From: Meiothermus hypogaeus
GTDB taxonomy: Bacteria > Deinococcota > Deinococci > Deinococcales > Thermaceae
Reading direction: 5' to 3'
NCBI RefSeq assembly: GCF_003574035.1
Contig: NZ_QWKY01000018.1
Span: 1-53,867, forward strand
Length of the DNA: 53,867 bases
In this document: positions 7,275 to 16,977 of the stretch, piece after piece
Position numbering within the stretch: the stretch's first letter is position 1
Layout: the number at the start of each line of letters is the position of its first letter
Made by a program: the position numbers and the translations under genes
The notes under the pieces: generated by a model
Databases searched by the model: none
What the model was told of the DNA's origin: nothing
What the model saw: the letters and a program-made list of their open reading frames with translations, nothing else

Positions 7275-8654
7275 TCAAAACCCCAAACCCAGGCTGAGGG
7301 CGATACCGAACACAGTGTTGCCCACAATGGGTGCACGGTGGGTGGTCAGGGCCGTGTCTACGGTGAACCCTGGCCCTACAAACCCGGCTCCCAACCCAAA
7401 GCGGAAGCCGTTGTCGAGGCCCAGCCCGGCCCGGAAGCGGGCAGGCCCTAGGCTGTACTCGCCGCCCACCCGGCCATAGAGGCCAGACTCGTAGCCCAGG
7501 TCGCCTCCGACCATCAACGCGCCAACCTCGAGGGGTATTCGGGTAGCGGCGTTCAGGAAGAACGCAGGCACAAAGCCAAAGCTGCTGCGCTCGCCCTGCC
7601 CCGAGATGGGGTTGCTGGAGGTGCCATCCCAGCGCAGCTCCGTACCGCTCCAGCGGGCGAAACCCAGCGCGTTGCGGATGCCCAGCCCAACCGTAGTGCC
7701 CTGGGCTTCCATGACCACGCCGATGTCGGCCCGGGCCCCAAAACCGTTGCCATTACCGGGAATGGTGTAAAACACGCTACCCCGGTAGACCGGTGGCTGG
7801 TTGGGGTCGAACTGGCCCTGGGCATCGGTTTGGACGCCCGCACTGAAGTTGCCCTCGAGGTAGGCCAGCCCGTAGAAAGCCTCCCCCCGGGTGCCCACAT
7901 ACAACTTGGCCGGGCCGAAGTCGGGGATGGGCACATCGGGCAGCCGGGTTGCATAGCCAAATCCCACACTGATGCCCGCTTGTGCCGTTCCGGTCAGGTT
8001 GAGGGCATACTCGGTGCTGGGCTGGACCTGTCCGCTGCGCAAAGCCTGGCGAAGGCTATCGCTGGGCGAAAGGCCCAGGCCAAAGCCCCCCGCGAACAGG
8101 CCGAAGTCGAGGTACAGGTTGCTCCCTAAGGAAAAGGGTATCCGCAACAGGGGAGCGGGGGTAAGGGCCTTGCTAGAGCCCACCCCTGCGGGCGTGCCCA
8201 GCCCAAAGTCAAGGTTGATGGGGTTGCCCTGGTAGTCGGTAATCTGGATGCCGGTGGCATCTACGCTGATCTGAATTTCGGGGTAGCCCGTATTGGGGTT
8301 GATAAAGGCCCTCGAGGAGGCTGGGTTGATGAGAAACTCGTAGGGATGTGAGAACTGGTCATAAAAGCTAAGCACATCGAAGGGGCTGTTCTCATTGGTC
8401 AGGTTCGAAAGACCTCCCAGTGCGGGCAGGGGGTTGCTTTCGGGCCGCAATACCAGCCCCAGCAACCCAATGGGTAGTTGAAAACCCTGGTCAGCACCAT
8501 ATAGCCCCCCCGGAAAGGCCGCATAAGCCGGGTTCAGGTAAGCTGCGCCGGGGCCGGGCAGCACCAAACCGGCCATACCCAGGCTGCGAACGCCTTGGGA
8601 GAACCCCAGCCCTCCCACTGTTGCGATAAGCACAACCCAAACAAGACGACTCAT
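7275..8654 (-). CDS. outer-membrane beta-barrel protein, unknown function
   Basis: A 459-residue exported protein. The signal peptide is MSRLVWVVLIATVGGLGFSQ. The mature N-terminus (GVRSLGMAGLVLPGPGAAYL, then NPAY) resembles PorV/TraF-like barrels, which start with a G..GAG.A...NPA motif. The rest alternates hydrophobic and polar residues in many short strands, and the protein ends in an aromatic residue (LSLGLGF), as barrel proteins do. Substrate or partner is unknown. Confidence 0.75.
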   Translation of the reverse strand: MSRLVWVVLIATVGGLGFSQGVRSLGMAGLVLPGPGAAYLNPAYAAFPGGLYGADQGFQLPIGLLGLVLRPESNPLPALGGLSNLTNENSPFDVLSFYDQFSHPYEFLINPASSRAFINPNTGYPEIQISVDATGIQITDYQGNPINLDFGLGTPAGVGSSKALTPAPLLRIPFSLGSNLYLDFGLFAGGFGLGLSPSDSLRQALRSGQVQPSTEYALNLTGTAQAGISVGFGYATRLPDVPIPDFGPAKLYVGTRGEAFYGLAYLEGNFSAGVQTDAQGQFDPNQPPVYRGSVFYTIPGNGNGFGARADIGVVMEAQGTTVGLGIRNALGFARWSGTELRWDGTSSNPISGQGERSSFGFVPAFFLNAATRIPLEVGALMVGGDLGYESGLYGRVGGEYSLGPARFRAGLGLDNGFRFGLGAGFVGPGFTVDTALTTHRAPIVGNTVFGIALSLGLGF

Positions 8655-8681
8655 AGCAATCTGCAGTTTAAAACCAAGCCA

Positions 8682-9176
8682 TCAGCTTAGCGGTTTATTT
8701 GACCTAAGCGGATGGTAAAAACAATGGGTCAGGGCGATGGCCAGCGCATCGGCTAAGTGGGTGGGCTTGGGGAGGGTCTTTAGGCCCAAAATTGCCCGTA
8801 CCATATAGGCCACCTGGTGCTTGTCGGCCTGGCCATGACCCACCAGGGCCTGTTTGACTTTGGGCGGCCCGTAGCCATAGACCGGAATGGCGAGTTGATC
8901 GGCTACCAGAAACACCGCCCCCATGGCCCAGCCCACCTTGTAGGCCAGCTCGTTTTGCCGGTAGAAAAACTGTTCCTCTACCGCGATGGCCTGGGGCCGG
9001 AAGGTGGTGGCAGCCTTGTACACGGCCCGATAGAGCTGTCCCACCCGTGCCGGGGCTGGCTCCCCGTGGGTGGTCTTGACCACTTCGGCATGGAGCATCC
9101 GGGCCTGCTTACCGACCTGCTCAACCACCCCCAGGCCCAGGTTGGTGATGCCGGGGTCAATGCCTAAGACAACCAT
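8682..9176 (-). CDS. ruvC: RuvC Holliday-junction resolvase
   Basis: A 164-residue endonuclease that cuts Holliday junctions together with RuvAB. It begins MVVLGIDPGITNLGLGVVEQ with catalytic D7. An acidic residue follows in VEEQF (E67/E68). The last acidic site is in THLADALAIA with H140 and D143. The histidine in place of an aspartate is the arrangement known in Thermus thermophilus RuvC, so the enzyme is probably active. It lies downstream of ftsZ on the same strand but is separated by a hairpin, so it may be its own unit. Confidence 0.95.
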   Translation of the reverse strand: MVVLGIDPGITNLGLGVVEQVGKQARMLHAEVVKTTHGEPAPARVGQLYRAVYKAATTFRPQAIAVEEQFFYRQNELAYKVGWAMGAVFLVADQLAIPVYGYGPPKVKQALVGHGQADKHQVAYMVRAILGLKTLPKPTHLADALAIALTHCFYHPLRSNKPLS

Positions 9177-9195
9177 CGCTCATAGCTGAAGGCAA

Positions 9196-9234
9196 ATAGC
9201 TGATAGCGAAACTGCTTTATAAGCTATTAGCTAT
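9196..9234 (-). terminator. hairpin between ftsZ and ruvC
   Basis: ATAGCTGATAGC at 9196-9207 pairs with GCTATTAGCTAT at 9223-9234 with one mismatch and a 15-base loop. On the minus strand it is followed by only TTTGCC, so it is a weak terminator or an mRNA-end stabiliser after ftsZ. Confidence 0.45.
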
Positions 9235-9251
9235 CCGCTATTGGCATGAAA

Positions 9252-10316
9252 TCAGTTGCCCCGTTTGGGGGGGTAGTCGCCGTCACCGTAGCGGATAAAA
9301 GCAGGGATGTCGAAGTTGCCGACATCCACGTTGCTGGTAGGGAAGTCCATAAGGGGCCGACCCCCAGGCTTGGCCACCACAGCGCTCTCGTTAAATCCTG
9401 CTGCAATCAAGATGACCCGCATCTCGTCCTGGGCCCGGTTGTCGTAGGTGAGGCCATACAGCACGTCCACGTCTTCCATGCCGGTGGCTTCGCGGATATG
9501 CTCCACCACGCTGCTGGCTTCCATCAGCGAGATGTCCTCATCACCCACCACGTTGACCAGGAGCTTACGGGCCCCATCTACCGAGCGGTCCAGCAAGGGG
9601 CTCTGGATGGCCGACTGGGCCGCTTCCTGAACTTTGTTTTCACCCCGGCCCGCCCCTATGCCCATCAAGACCTGGCCGGCACCGGTGAGCAGGGTGCGCA
9701 CATCGGCGAAGTCGAGGTTGATCTGGCCGGGCAGGTTGATGACGTCGGTGATGCCCTTCACCCCGTGGTAGAGCACCCGGTCGGCAATCATAAAGGCGTC
9801 CTTGGCCGAAACCTTTTTGTCCAGCGCACCCAGCAGCCGGTCGTTGGAGATGACCACCATGGCATCTACCTGTTCGCGCAGGCGCTTGATGCCTTCCTCG
9901 GCGGCCCGCAGGCGACGGGGGCCCTCCCACGAAAAGGGGCGGGTGACGACCCCTACCGTGAGGGCCCCCAGGCTCTTGGCAATTTGCGCCACCACCGGAG
10001 CACTTCCGGTGCCGGTGCCGCCGCCCATCCCGGCGGTAATGAAGACCATGTCGGCGCCCTCGAGGTATTCGCCTACCAGCTCTTCGGCTTCCTGAGCTGC
10101 TTTCTCGCCGATCTCGGGGTTGGCGCCGGCCCCCAGCCCGCGGGTCAGTTTGTCGCCCAACTGGATGCGTACATCGGCCAGGCTGGTCGCCAGAACCTGG
10201 GCATCGGTGTTGGCGGCAATAAACTCCACACCGGTAAGCCCCGATTCAATCATGCGATTGACTGCGTTGTTGCCTGCGCCCCCAAGTCCGATTACCTTGA
10301 TCTGTACGTCACCCAT
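9252..10316 (-). CDS. ftsZ: cell-division GTPase FtsZ
   Basis: A 354-residue tubulin homologue that polymerises at mid-cell to form the division ring. The nucleotide-binding signature GMGGGTGTG is at residues 96-104 and the N-terminal loop [10 protein letters not shown] at 10-19. The C-terminal peptide DIPAFIRYG near residue 338 is the conserved docking site for FtsA and similar partners; a short tail ([10 protein letters not shown]) follows. There is almost no disordered linker between the globular core and this peptide. It is the last dcw gene, 60 bases after ftsA. Confidence 0.97.
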   Translation of the reverse strand: MGDVQIKVIGLGGAGNNAVNRMIESGLTGVEFIAANTDAQVLATSLADVRIQLGDKLTRGLGAGANPEIGEKAAQEAEELVGEYLEGADMVFITAGMGGGTGTGSAPVVAQIAKSLGALTVGVVTRPFSWEGPRRLRAAEEGIKRLREQVDAMVVISNDRLLGALDKKVSAKDAFMIADRVLYHGVKGITDVINLPGQINLDFADVRTLLTGAGQVLMGIGAGRGENKVQEAAQSAIQSPLLDRSVDGARKLLVNVVGDEDISLMEASSVVEHIREATGMEDVDVLYGLTYDNRAQDEMRVILIAAGFNESAVVAKPGGRPLMDFPTSNVDVGNFDIPAFIRYGDGDYPPKRGN

Positions 10317-10376
10317 AATCTCTCCTGGTACCCTCTGCTGGTTGCTTCAGTGCTTCGAGCCGATACGAAAATACCG

Positions 10377-11654
10377 CTAAAAAAAGTTCTTGAACATCCC
10401 CTTGATGCGCTCCCACAGCCCGCTGGCAGCATTGGCTGCTCCTTCGGTGTTGAGGACAGGTTTGCTGGCCGGGCTGGTTTTGCTACGGCCCGGACGGTGC
10501 CCGCGGGGTAGGGGCGCCTGGGCGGCCAGGTTGGCGGCGTGGCGAACCAGCCCCACCGCTGTGGCATGGGTCGGGGAGGCCACCACATCGGTGAGGCCCT
10601 GCACGCCCAGGGGCTTGCCCAGCCGCACGGGCAGGTTGAACTGCTTGCGGGCCAGCTCTTCCAGGCCGCGCACCATGCTAGCACCGCCGGTCACGATAAC
10701 CTTGCCCACAGTAATTTCCAGCGGCCCCAGGGCTTCGTCCACGCTCTGGCGGGCCAGGTGCAGGATCTCGCGCAGGCGTGGACGGATGATGCGGGCTAAG
10801 TCGGGGGCCTGGTAGGAGATTTGTGCAGCCCCCTCCTGGCTTACCTCCAAGACCAGCTCCGGGTCGGCCAGCTCGGGCAGGGCGGCGCCATACTTTTTGG
10901 CCACCCGCTCGGCTTCCTCTACCGGAATTTGCAGTAGCTTGGCGATGTCTTGCGAGACGTGGTCGCCGCCCAGGGGAATGACCGCCGAGTGGGCCAACCG
11001 CCCCTGGCGGAACACCGCCACATCGGTGGTTCCCCCGCCGATGTCCACCAGCATCACGGTCATAGAGAGTTCCTCGGGCGAGAGTACGGCCAGCCCGGAG
11101 GCGTAGGCCTGCAGGACCATGCCCTGCAGCTCGAGGCCAGCATCTTCGACCGCTTTACGCAGGTTGGTGAGAGGGCCCTTGCTGCCCGCGACGAGATGTA
11201 CGTCGACCTCCAGGCGCACCCCGGCCATACCGATGGGGTCGCGGATGCCCTCCTGTCCGTCCACGCGGAACTCCAGGGGCAGTGCGTGGATGAGTTCGTA
11301 GTCGCCCTCGAAGGGGTAGGCCTTGGCCTGTTCGATGGCCCGTTCGACATCGGTTACGGTAATTTGCTGGCCGCGCCGGATGGCCGCCAGGCCGTGGCTG
11401 GTCACGCTGCGGACATGGGCCCCGGCCACGCCCACCCAGACCCGCTCGGCCTTGACCCCGGCCACCCGCTCGGCCTGGAAGATAGCCTGGCGGATGGACT
11501 CGGTGGTGCGCTCGAGGTTGGTCACCACCCCGCGCCGAAGGCCATGGGAGGGAACGGTGCCTTCTCCGATGATGTCCAGGATGCCATCCGAAGACAGTTC
11601 ACCGATGACTGCAGTCACTTTGGTGGTTCCTACATCTAAACCTACGAGAATCAT
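10377..11654 (-). CDS. ftsA: cell-division actin homologue FtsA
   Basis: A 425-residue protein that tethers FtsZ to the membrane. It starts MILVGLDVGTTKVTAVIGEL, the phosphate-1 loop of the actin fold, and has a second ATPase loop at VDIGGGTTDVAVF. The far C-terminus GLWERIKGMFKNFF is the amphipathic helix that anchors FtsA to the membrane, set off by a Pro/Arg-rich linker (about residues 378-410). Its start overlaps the ftsQ stop by four bases. Confidence 0.96.
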   Translation of the reverse strand: MILVGLDVGTTKVTAVIGELSSDGILDIIGEGTVPSHGLRRGVVTNLERTTESIRQAIFQAERVAGVKAERVWVGVAGAHVRSVTSHGLAAIRRGQQITVTDVERAIEQAKAYPFEGDYELIHALPLEFRVDGQEGIRDPIGMAGVRLEVDVHLVAGSKGPLTNLRKAVEDAGLELQGMVLQAYASGLAVLSPEELSMTVMLVDIGGGTTDVAVFRQGRLAHSAVIPLGGDHVSQDIAKLLQIPVEEAERVAKKYGAALPELADPELVLEVSQEGAAQISYQAPDLARIIRPRLREILHLARQSVDEALGPLEITVGKVIVTGGASMVRGLEELARKQFNLPVRLGKPLGVQGLTDVVASPTHATAVGLVRHAANLAAQAPLPRGHRPGRSKTSPASKPVLNTEGAANAASGLWERIKGMFKNFF

Positions 11655-12280
11655 CGGCGAGCACTCACCCCCCAGGAATACACATAGATACGGCTTTCCG
11701 GCGAAGCGCCGGGGTGCGCAAGAGGGTTGCTTGCGTCACTTTTGCCTATTCTGCGGGCTTTGGCCCAATCTTGCAACTCTCTGACGTTCCTGGCCCAAAC
11801 ATTAAGGTTTGGCGCTACGACCTGATAACCCGCGACGCTGTAGCGGATGCGCTGGGCATCTGGAAAAGTCTGCATCAGAGAAAGCAAGTCAGCAATGGGA
11901 AGTTCGCCCCGGCCCTCGAGCACCGGACCCCGTGTGGGCGCACCCGGCAACAGCACGCCATCGGCGCTCAGGCCATAGCGCTGATGGCCCTGAACCAGAT
12001 TGGCGATGGAGGCGCGTTCTTCCAGCACAATGCGCAACCGGCCCGGCGCGGGGCGCTCGAGCACAGCGGATTTGACCCAGGGGTTTTGCTTGAGGGGCTC
12101 GAGCCTGGAGGGCCAGGCCCACAGCCAGGGGCGGCCAGGCTCGAGGCCGGTCAGTTGCTCGATCTCGCCCCGGGATAGATGCTGGTTGCCCACGATTTCG
12201 ACCTGCTCGGTGGGCAGCGCCACATACGAGCCTACCCCCAAAGAGGCCAGCAGCAGGGCAATCAGAACCGCTCGGATCAT
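11651..12280 (-). CDS. ftsQ: divisome protein FtsQ (DivIB) with POTRA domain
   Basis: A 209-residue single-pass membrane protein. The helix is MIRAVLIALLLASLGVGSYV, followed by a FtsQ-type POTRA domain (VEIVGNQHLSRGEIEQLTGL) and a periplasmic domain with the pattern NPWVKSAVLERPAPGRLRIV. It links early and late divisome parts. I set the start at ATG 12280, where GGGAGGT stands five bases upstream; the frame stays open to a GTG at 12391 but that extension has no recognisable content. It overlaps ftsA by four bases. Confidence 0.92.
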   Translation of the reverse strand: MIRAVLIALLLASLGVGSYVALPTEQVEIVGNQHLSRGEIEQLTGLEPGRPWLWAWPSRLEPLKQNPWVKSAVLERPAPGRLRIVLEERASIANLVQGHQRYGLSADGVLLPGAPTRGPVLEGRGELPIADLLSLMQTFPDAQRIRYSVAGYQVVAPNLNVWARNVRELQDWAKARRIGKSDASNPLAHPGASPESRIYVYSWGVSARR

Positions 12281-12410
12281 CCCCACCTCCCTTTTGCGAG
12301 TGCTCCGGCAACGCTCGGAAACCTTACCCTTCCGTTGATTGAGCGGCTGCATAGCGCGGGGGATGTAGGGTACCGGGCATTCCTGACCCACCAGCGTGCT
12401 ATGCTCATTT

Positions 12411-13262
12411 TCATCGGCTCACCTCCGCTTCGGCAGGCTTAATCTCGCCCCAGATCTCCCACTCCACCTCCAGCGGCAGCACGGCTTGAACCTTGCGGAT
12501 CAGGGCATACATCTCGGCGGCGGTCGCCCCACCAAGATTCACCAGAAAGTTGCCGTGCTCGAGGCTGATCATGGCTTTACCCACAGTGGTTCCTTTGAGA
12601 CCCCTCACATCGATCAAACGACCTGCCGAGTCACCGGGCGGGTTCTTGAAGGCGCAACCCGCACTTTTCCTTTTGGGCTGGCCTTTGCGGGCTGCATCTA
12701 CCAGGGCTATCCTGGCCCGCACTGCTTCTTCGCTGGAGGGGGTCAGTTTGAGCTTGACCCTTGTCACAAGGCTACCTTCGGGCAACTCGGAATGCCGATA
12801 CCGGAAGCCCAGTTCCGAGGGCCGGTAGCAATGCAAGCCGCCATCGTGGAATAGCTCCACTTCCTCCAAGGCATCGGCCATCTCGCCGAAACGGGTACCG
12901 GCGTTCATTTTGACCGCTCCCCCTACCTGGGCTGGCACGCCGTGCAGGCCTTCCAGCCCGCTTAGGCCCAGACGTGCGGAGGCTTGTAGCAGACTGGGCA
13001 CCAGTGCCCCGGCCCCCACCCAGCCCGTAAGGTCGGGGTTCCAAAGGGCAAACTCGCCCGCAAGCCGGATCACCCGCTCCGGTACCCCGGCGTCCGAAAC
13101 CAGCAGGTTGGAGCCGTTGCCCAGCACCCGGTAGGGGGCCTGGGTGGCTTCTTTGAGGTCGGCCAGGGTTTCGACTGTCCAGACCTCGGCCTCTCCCCCC
13201 ACCCCGATGGTGGTGAGCCTGGCAAGCGGCAGACGGGCTATTTTCACAGCAGCACCTCGCAT
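12411..13262 (-). CDS. murB: UDP-N-acetylenolpyruvoylglucosamine reductase MurB
   Basis: A flavoenzyme of about 283 residues that reduces the enolpyruvyl group to form UDP-MurNAc. FAD-binding motifs are TTIGVGGEAEVW near the N-terminus and VLGNGSNLLVSD, then GLEGLHGVPAQVGGAVKMNA. In the substrate motif SAGCAFKNP a cysteine stands where E. coli MurB has its catalytic serine, as in some type II enzymes. Possible starts are GTG 13295, ATG 13262 and GTG 13247; the last has GAGGTG at good spacing, so the true protein may be five residues shorter. The gene starts 43 bases or less after murC. Confidence 0.93.
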   Translation of the reverse strand: MRGAAVKIARLPLARLTTIGVGGEAEVWTVETLADLKEATQAPYRVLGNGSNLLVSDAGVPERVIRLAGEFALWNPDLTGWVGAGALVPSLLQASARLGLSGLEGLHGVPAQVGGAVKMNAGTRFGEMADALEEVELFHDGGLHCYRPSELGFRYRHSELPEGSLVTRVKLKLTPSSEEAVRARIALVDAARKGQPKRKSAGCAFKNPPGDSAGRLIDVRGLKGTTVGKAMISLEHGNFLVNLGGATAAEMYALIRKVQAVLPLEVEWEIWGEIKPAEAEVSR

Positions 13263-13305
13263 CTGTGGCTTTCCCTGTGCCCATTCCCTCTGCACCAGAC
13301 CCCGG

Positions 13306-14679
13306 TCATACGGCCTCCTTCTGGGCTACCAGCAGGCGCCCCAGCCTCGAGACGCTCCCGGCCCCAATGGTCAGAATCAGATCGCCCTGGGTTGCTGTCT
13401 GGCGCAGGTAGCTGAGAATGTTCTCCCAACTGTCGTAGCGGGCCTGGTGTCCCCGCGCATGCAGGTGTTCCAGCATGCGCCCGGCAATCTGGGCGCTGGA
13501 GAGGCTAAGGGGGGTCTCCTCGGCGCTGTAGACATCGAGAATCAGGGCCTCGTCGGACTGCTCGAGGGCCTTTGCGTAGAGGGGCCACTCCTGCTCGCTG
13601 CGCCCATAGCGGTGGGGTTGGAAGACCGCCCGTACCCGCAGGCCGGTGTTGCGGGCCGCTTTGAGCAAAGCAAAAAGTTTGGTGGCGTTGTGGGCGTAGT
13701 CGTCCACAACCAGGGCTCCGTTGAGTTCGCCCACCTTTTCAAAGCGGCGGCTGGCCCCGGTGTACTGCAAAAGCCCCTCCCGGATGGCCTCGAAGGGAAC
13801 CCCCGCCACGAGCGCGGCAGCCGAGGCGGCCAGGGCGTTGCTGATGTTGTGCTCGCCGGGCACTTGCAGGCGCACCCTGCCCAGGGTTTGGCCCCGCCAG
13901 ACCAGCTCAAACTGGCTGCCGAAAGGCTCGAGGGCAATATTGGCGGCGTGGCAGTCGCCCTCCTCTAAGCCAAAGCTACTGCGGGGGCAGCCCTGGGTGA
14001 GCTGATCCAGCAAGCGCCAGCGGGGTTCGCTGTTGTAGATGATGTGCCCGGCCCGGCTGGCAAAAGAGTGTACGGCGTCCTGGAGTACTTCAAAGGAGGT
14101 GTGGTAGTTGGGGCGGGCCTGCCCGTCAGGCGATACGTGGTCGGCCTCGAGGTTGGTGATCACCGCCACGTCAAGTTGCAAAAAGCGAAACAGGGGGTCG
14201 GACTCGTCTACCTCGGCAATGCGGTAGCGCCCGGAGCCCACCTTGGCGCTGCCGCCAATCAGGCCCAGCTCAGCCCCGAGTAGAACCGTGGGGTCACTCT
14301 GGGCTGCAATGAAAATACTGGTCAGCATGGAGGTGGTGCTGGTCTTGCCGTGGGAGCCGGTTACGCCCAGGCTGTAACCCCCGCGCAAGATTTCGGCCAC
14401 TACCTGAATCCGCCGCCAGACCGGGATGCCCAGGGTGTGGGCGGTGGCCAGTTCGGGCTCGCTGTCCTTGATGGCGGTGGAGGCGACCAGCACCTCTACC
14501 CCCTCGAGGTGCGATGGGCTATGGCCCTGGTAGACCTGGATGCCTTCGCGCTCGAGCTGGCGGGTCAGGTCGGAAAGCTGGCTATCGCAGCCGCTGACCC
14601 GGTGTCCGTCCTTGCGTAGAATGCGGGCCAGCCCGCTCATGCTAATGCCCCCAATACCCATCAGGTGATAATGCTTCAC
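13306..14679 (-). CDS. murC: UDP-N-acetylmuramate--L-alanine ligase MurC
   Basis: A 457-residue ATP-dependent ligase adding L-Ala to UDP-MurNAc. It has the N-terminal nucleotide-sugar loop HLMGIGGISMSGLARIL, the Mur-ligase P-loop VTGSHGKTSTTSML (about residues 106-119) and the motif ITNLEADHVSPDG. The protein has usual length. The start overlaps the murG stop by four bases. Confidence 0.96.
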   Translation of the reverse strand: MKHYHLMGIGGISMSGLARILRKDGHRVSGCDSQLSDLTRQLEREGIQVYQGHSPSHLEGVEVLVASTAIKDSEPELATAHTLGIPVWRRIQVVAEILRGGYSLGVTGSHGKTSTTSMLTSIFIAAQSDPTVLLGAELGLIGGSAKVGSGRYRIAEVDESDPLFRFLQLDVAVITNLEADHVSPDGQARPNYHTSFEVLQDAVHSFASRAGHIIYNSEPRWRLLDQLTQGCPRSSFGLEEGDCHAANIALEPFGSQFELVWRGQTLGRVRLQVPGEHNISNALAASAAALVAGVPFEAIREGLLQYTGASRRFEKVGELNGALVVDDYAHNATKLFALLKAARNTGLRVRAVFQPHRYGRSEQEWPLYAKALEQSDEALILDVYSAEETPLSLSSAQIAGRMLEHLHARGHQARYDSWENILSYLRQTATQGDLILTIGAGSVSRLGRLLVAQKEAV

Positions 14680-15710
14680 ACTGCCTCCAAAACGATCTGG
14701 GCCAGCCGCCGGGCTGCTCCGGCTGGCGATAACCCCCCAAGTCTATCGCGGATTTGGGCCCGCGTGGAGGGGTCGAGCAGAGTGTTAAGCTCGGCCTCAA
14801 ACTGCGCCCAGGACTCAAGTCGCAGGGCCGCGCCGCGCTCGGCATAAAAGCCCACGTTGGCCCACTGGGCGCCCCCATCAAGGTGGCGCGGCAGCGGCAC
14901 CCCCAGCACCGGTACCTGGTGGTAGGCCGCCTCGGACAGGGTACCTGCTCCGCCCCGCGTGATGGCACAGTCCGCAGCGCTCCAGGCCAGCACGCTGTCC
15001 ACATAGCCCCGCACAAAGTAGTGAGGCCGTTCCAGGGCTTTGAGTTTTTCCTCCCAGCGCACCCCACACTGGTGCAGGATCTGCCACTTGCCCAAAAGTG
15101 GGTACAGTCGCTCGGGCAGCTGCTCATTGAGCTCCTGGCTGCCCTGGCTGCCGCCCAGAATCAGGAGGGTGGGGCGGTTGGGCTCGAGCCCAAGGGCGGC
15201 CCGGGCCTCGGCTGGGGGACGTTTTTCCTCCCGTACCGGATAGCCCACCACCTGGGTTTTACGGGCCAGCCCAGGGGCCAGCTCTATGGGGGTGGCCAGG
15301 GTGACCCGCCGGGCGAGCTGGGCCAGCATCCGGTTGGCCAGGCCCAGTTTGGCGTTTTGCTCGTGAATGATCATGGGAATCCCCTGCAGCGCGGCCACGA
15401 AAGCCACAGGAAAACCCGCGTAACCCCCCATGCTGAGTACCGCTTTGGGCCTTAAGTCTCGCACCAGCTGCCGTGCGGCCCAAAGGCCCTGTAGTACCTT
15501 TTTTCCTTCTTTGGGGCGCAAAGCGTCGCGTGAGAGTTTACCGGCAGGAATGAGGTGGTGCGGTAGGCCACTCTCGGGCAGAACCCGCTCTTCAATCCCA
15601 CCCAGCGCCCCCACGTAGGTTACGGGCTCGCCTGCTTCCAGCAGGGCGCTCGCCGCCGCCAGCCCCGGATAGAGGTGGCCGCCAGTGCCCCCGCCTGTAA
15701 CGATCACCAT
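14676..15710 (-). CDS. murG: MurG glycosyltransferase (lipid I to lipid II)
   Basis: A 344-residue GT-B glycosyltransferase adding GlcNAc to lipid I at the cytoplasmic membrane face. It has TGGGTGGHLYPGLAAASALL at the N-terminus, the acceptor-side motif SMGGYAGFPVAFVAALQGIP, the donor loop ILGGSQGSQELN, and ITRGGAGTLSEA near the C-terminus. The 154 bases before the gene (15711-15864) hold no gene; an imperfect inverted repeat (GGGGAGAGCA near 15773, TGCTCTCC near 15847) could form a weak hairpin after ftsW. Confidence 0.96.
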   Translation of the reverse strand: MVIVTGGGTGGHLYPGLAAASALLEAGEPVTYVGALGGIEERVLPESGLPHHLIPAGKLSRDALRPKEGKKVLQGLWAARQLVRDLRPKAVLSMGGYAGFPVAFVAALQGIPMIIHEQNAKLGLANRMLAQLARRVTLATPIELAPGLARKTQVVGYPVREEKRPPAEARAALGLEPNRPTLLILGGSQGSQELNEQLPERLYPLLGKWQILHQCGVRWEEKLKALERPHYFVRGYVDSVLAWSAADCAITRGGAGTLSEAAYHQVPVLGVPLPRHLDGGAQWANVGFYAERGAALRLESWAQFEAELNTLLDPSTRAQIRDRLGGLSPAGAARRLAQIVLEAV

Positions 15711-15864
15711 GTGCCTCCTTTATGGAGCCAGGGAGCAGGGCGAAGCGGAGTAGAGGATGCTCGTAATGCACAGGGGAGAGCAGCCCGCGTTGCCACCCAT
15801 TCCCAAACCCGCCTGCTGGCGCAGGGCCTCCATGCGCGTTGCAGTATTGCTCTCCTGTACGCTT

Positions 15865-16977
15865 TCACGGCTGGGCCTCCCCGACTTCGGTTTCCTTTTT
15901 GTGAGCGAAGGCCTCGCGTGAGAGGGCTTGCAAAAGCCCCATGGCCAGCCCGGCCATGATCATCGAATTGCCACCCATGCTCACCATGGGCAGCGGGGAA
16001 CCGCCAATCGGAATGGTGCCGATGACGGCTGCGATGTTGAGGGCAGCTTGCAAAACCAGGTACAGGGTCAAGCCCAGCGCCAGCACGCTCCTGGAACCTT
16101 CCAGGTTTGCGGCTATCTGGAGCCCTCGAGCCAGTATCAGCCACAGGGCCAGCAAGACCATGAAACCCGCCAGCCAGCCCCCCGACCAGATGATGGAGGC
16201 CAGCACGAAGTCGTTGTGGGACTCGGGCAGGTTGGGCATCCGGGCCCCCACCCCCTGCCCGAAAGGCCCCGCATTCACGATGATCTTGTGCGCCTGGGTG
16301 ATCTGGTACAAGGGCCCCCGGATGACTTCCGGGCTCAGTTCGCTTACCCGCCCGCTGACATAGATGCTCCAACCCTCGAAGCGATCCCGTACTTTCTCAA
16401 AGCGCTCCAGATACAAGCCCGAGACCGAGAGGGCCAGAAGCCAGGCACTGAAGCCAATGGCCAGGAGGCGCCGCCAGGGAACCCCGATTACCACCAGCAA
16501 AAAGCCCGATAAAAGCAGCACGAAAAGGCCCGTATCCAGGTCGGGCGAGGCGATGATCAGGCCCGATACCAGGCTGATGGCAACGATGGGGCCGATGATG
16601 GGGTAATCGGTGGGCTTGTTGTGGAAGAAAGCTGCCAGGTACAGCACCACTGCCAGCTTGGCCAGCTCGGAGGCTTGCAGGTTAAAGGAGGTGAAGGGCA
16701 GATCAATAAACCTGCGTTCACTACCCGGCCCGAACCCCACCAACAGGTTCGCAACCAAAAGCAGAAGCGAGAGCAGGAAAAAGGGTCGCGCTGCCCAGAT
16801 GGCCCATTGAGGGCGTAAGCGTGAGACCAGCAACATCAGGGCCAGCGAGATGGCGATGTTGCGCAGGTTTTCCAGGCTGTGCTGCTCTGGCGCGGCCCGC
16901 ATCCAGTCGGAGGTGGCCACCCCCAGGGCCGAAAAGGCAAAAAGCATGAGCTGGGCCAGCAGCAGAATGCTATCCAC
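15865..16977 (-). CDS. ftsW: SEDS glycosyltransferase FtsW
   Basis: A 370-residue polytopic membrane protein of the SEDS family, the peptidoglycan polymerase paired with FtsI at the septum. Family motifs include ASELAKLAVVLYLAAFFHNK, DLDTGLFVLLLSGFLL, GQGVGARMPNLPESHNDFVL and GGSPLPMVSMGGNSMIMAGL. The gene starts at GTG 16977 with GGAGGT five bases before it and overlaps the end of murD by eight bases. The frame is open far upstream but that part lies inside murD. Confidence 0.93.
   Translation of the reverse strand: MDSILLLAQLMLFAFSALGVATSDWMRAAPEQHSLENLRNIAISLALMLLVSRLRPQWAIWAARPFFLLSLLLLVANLLVGFGPGSERRFIDLPFTSFNLQASELAKLAVVLYLAAFFHNKPTDYPIIGPIVAISLVSGLIIASPDLDTGLFVLLLSGFLLVVIGVPWRRLLAIGFSAWLLALSVSGLYLERFEKVRDRFEGWSIYVSGRVSELSPEVIRGPLYQITQAHKIIVNAGPFGQGVGARMPNLPESHNDFVLASIIWSGGWLAGFMVLLALWLILARGLQIAANLEGSRSVLALGLTLYLVLQAALNIAAVIGTIPIGGSPLPMVSMGGNSMIMAGLAMGLLQALSREAFAHKKETEVGEAQP

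Noticed and set aside
9246-10511. 421-codon open frame opposite ftsZ
   Set aside because: It is antisense to a well-defined gene with no plausible product; long antisense frames are common in this composition.
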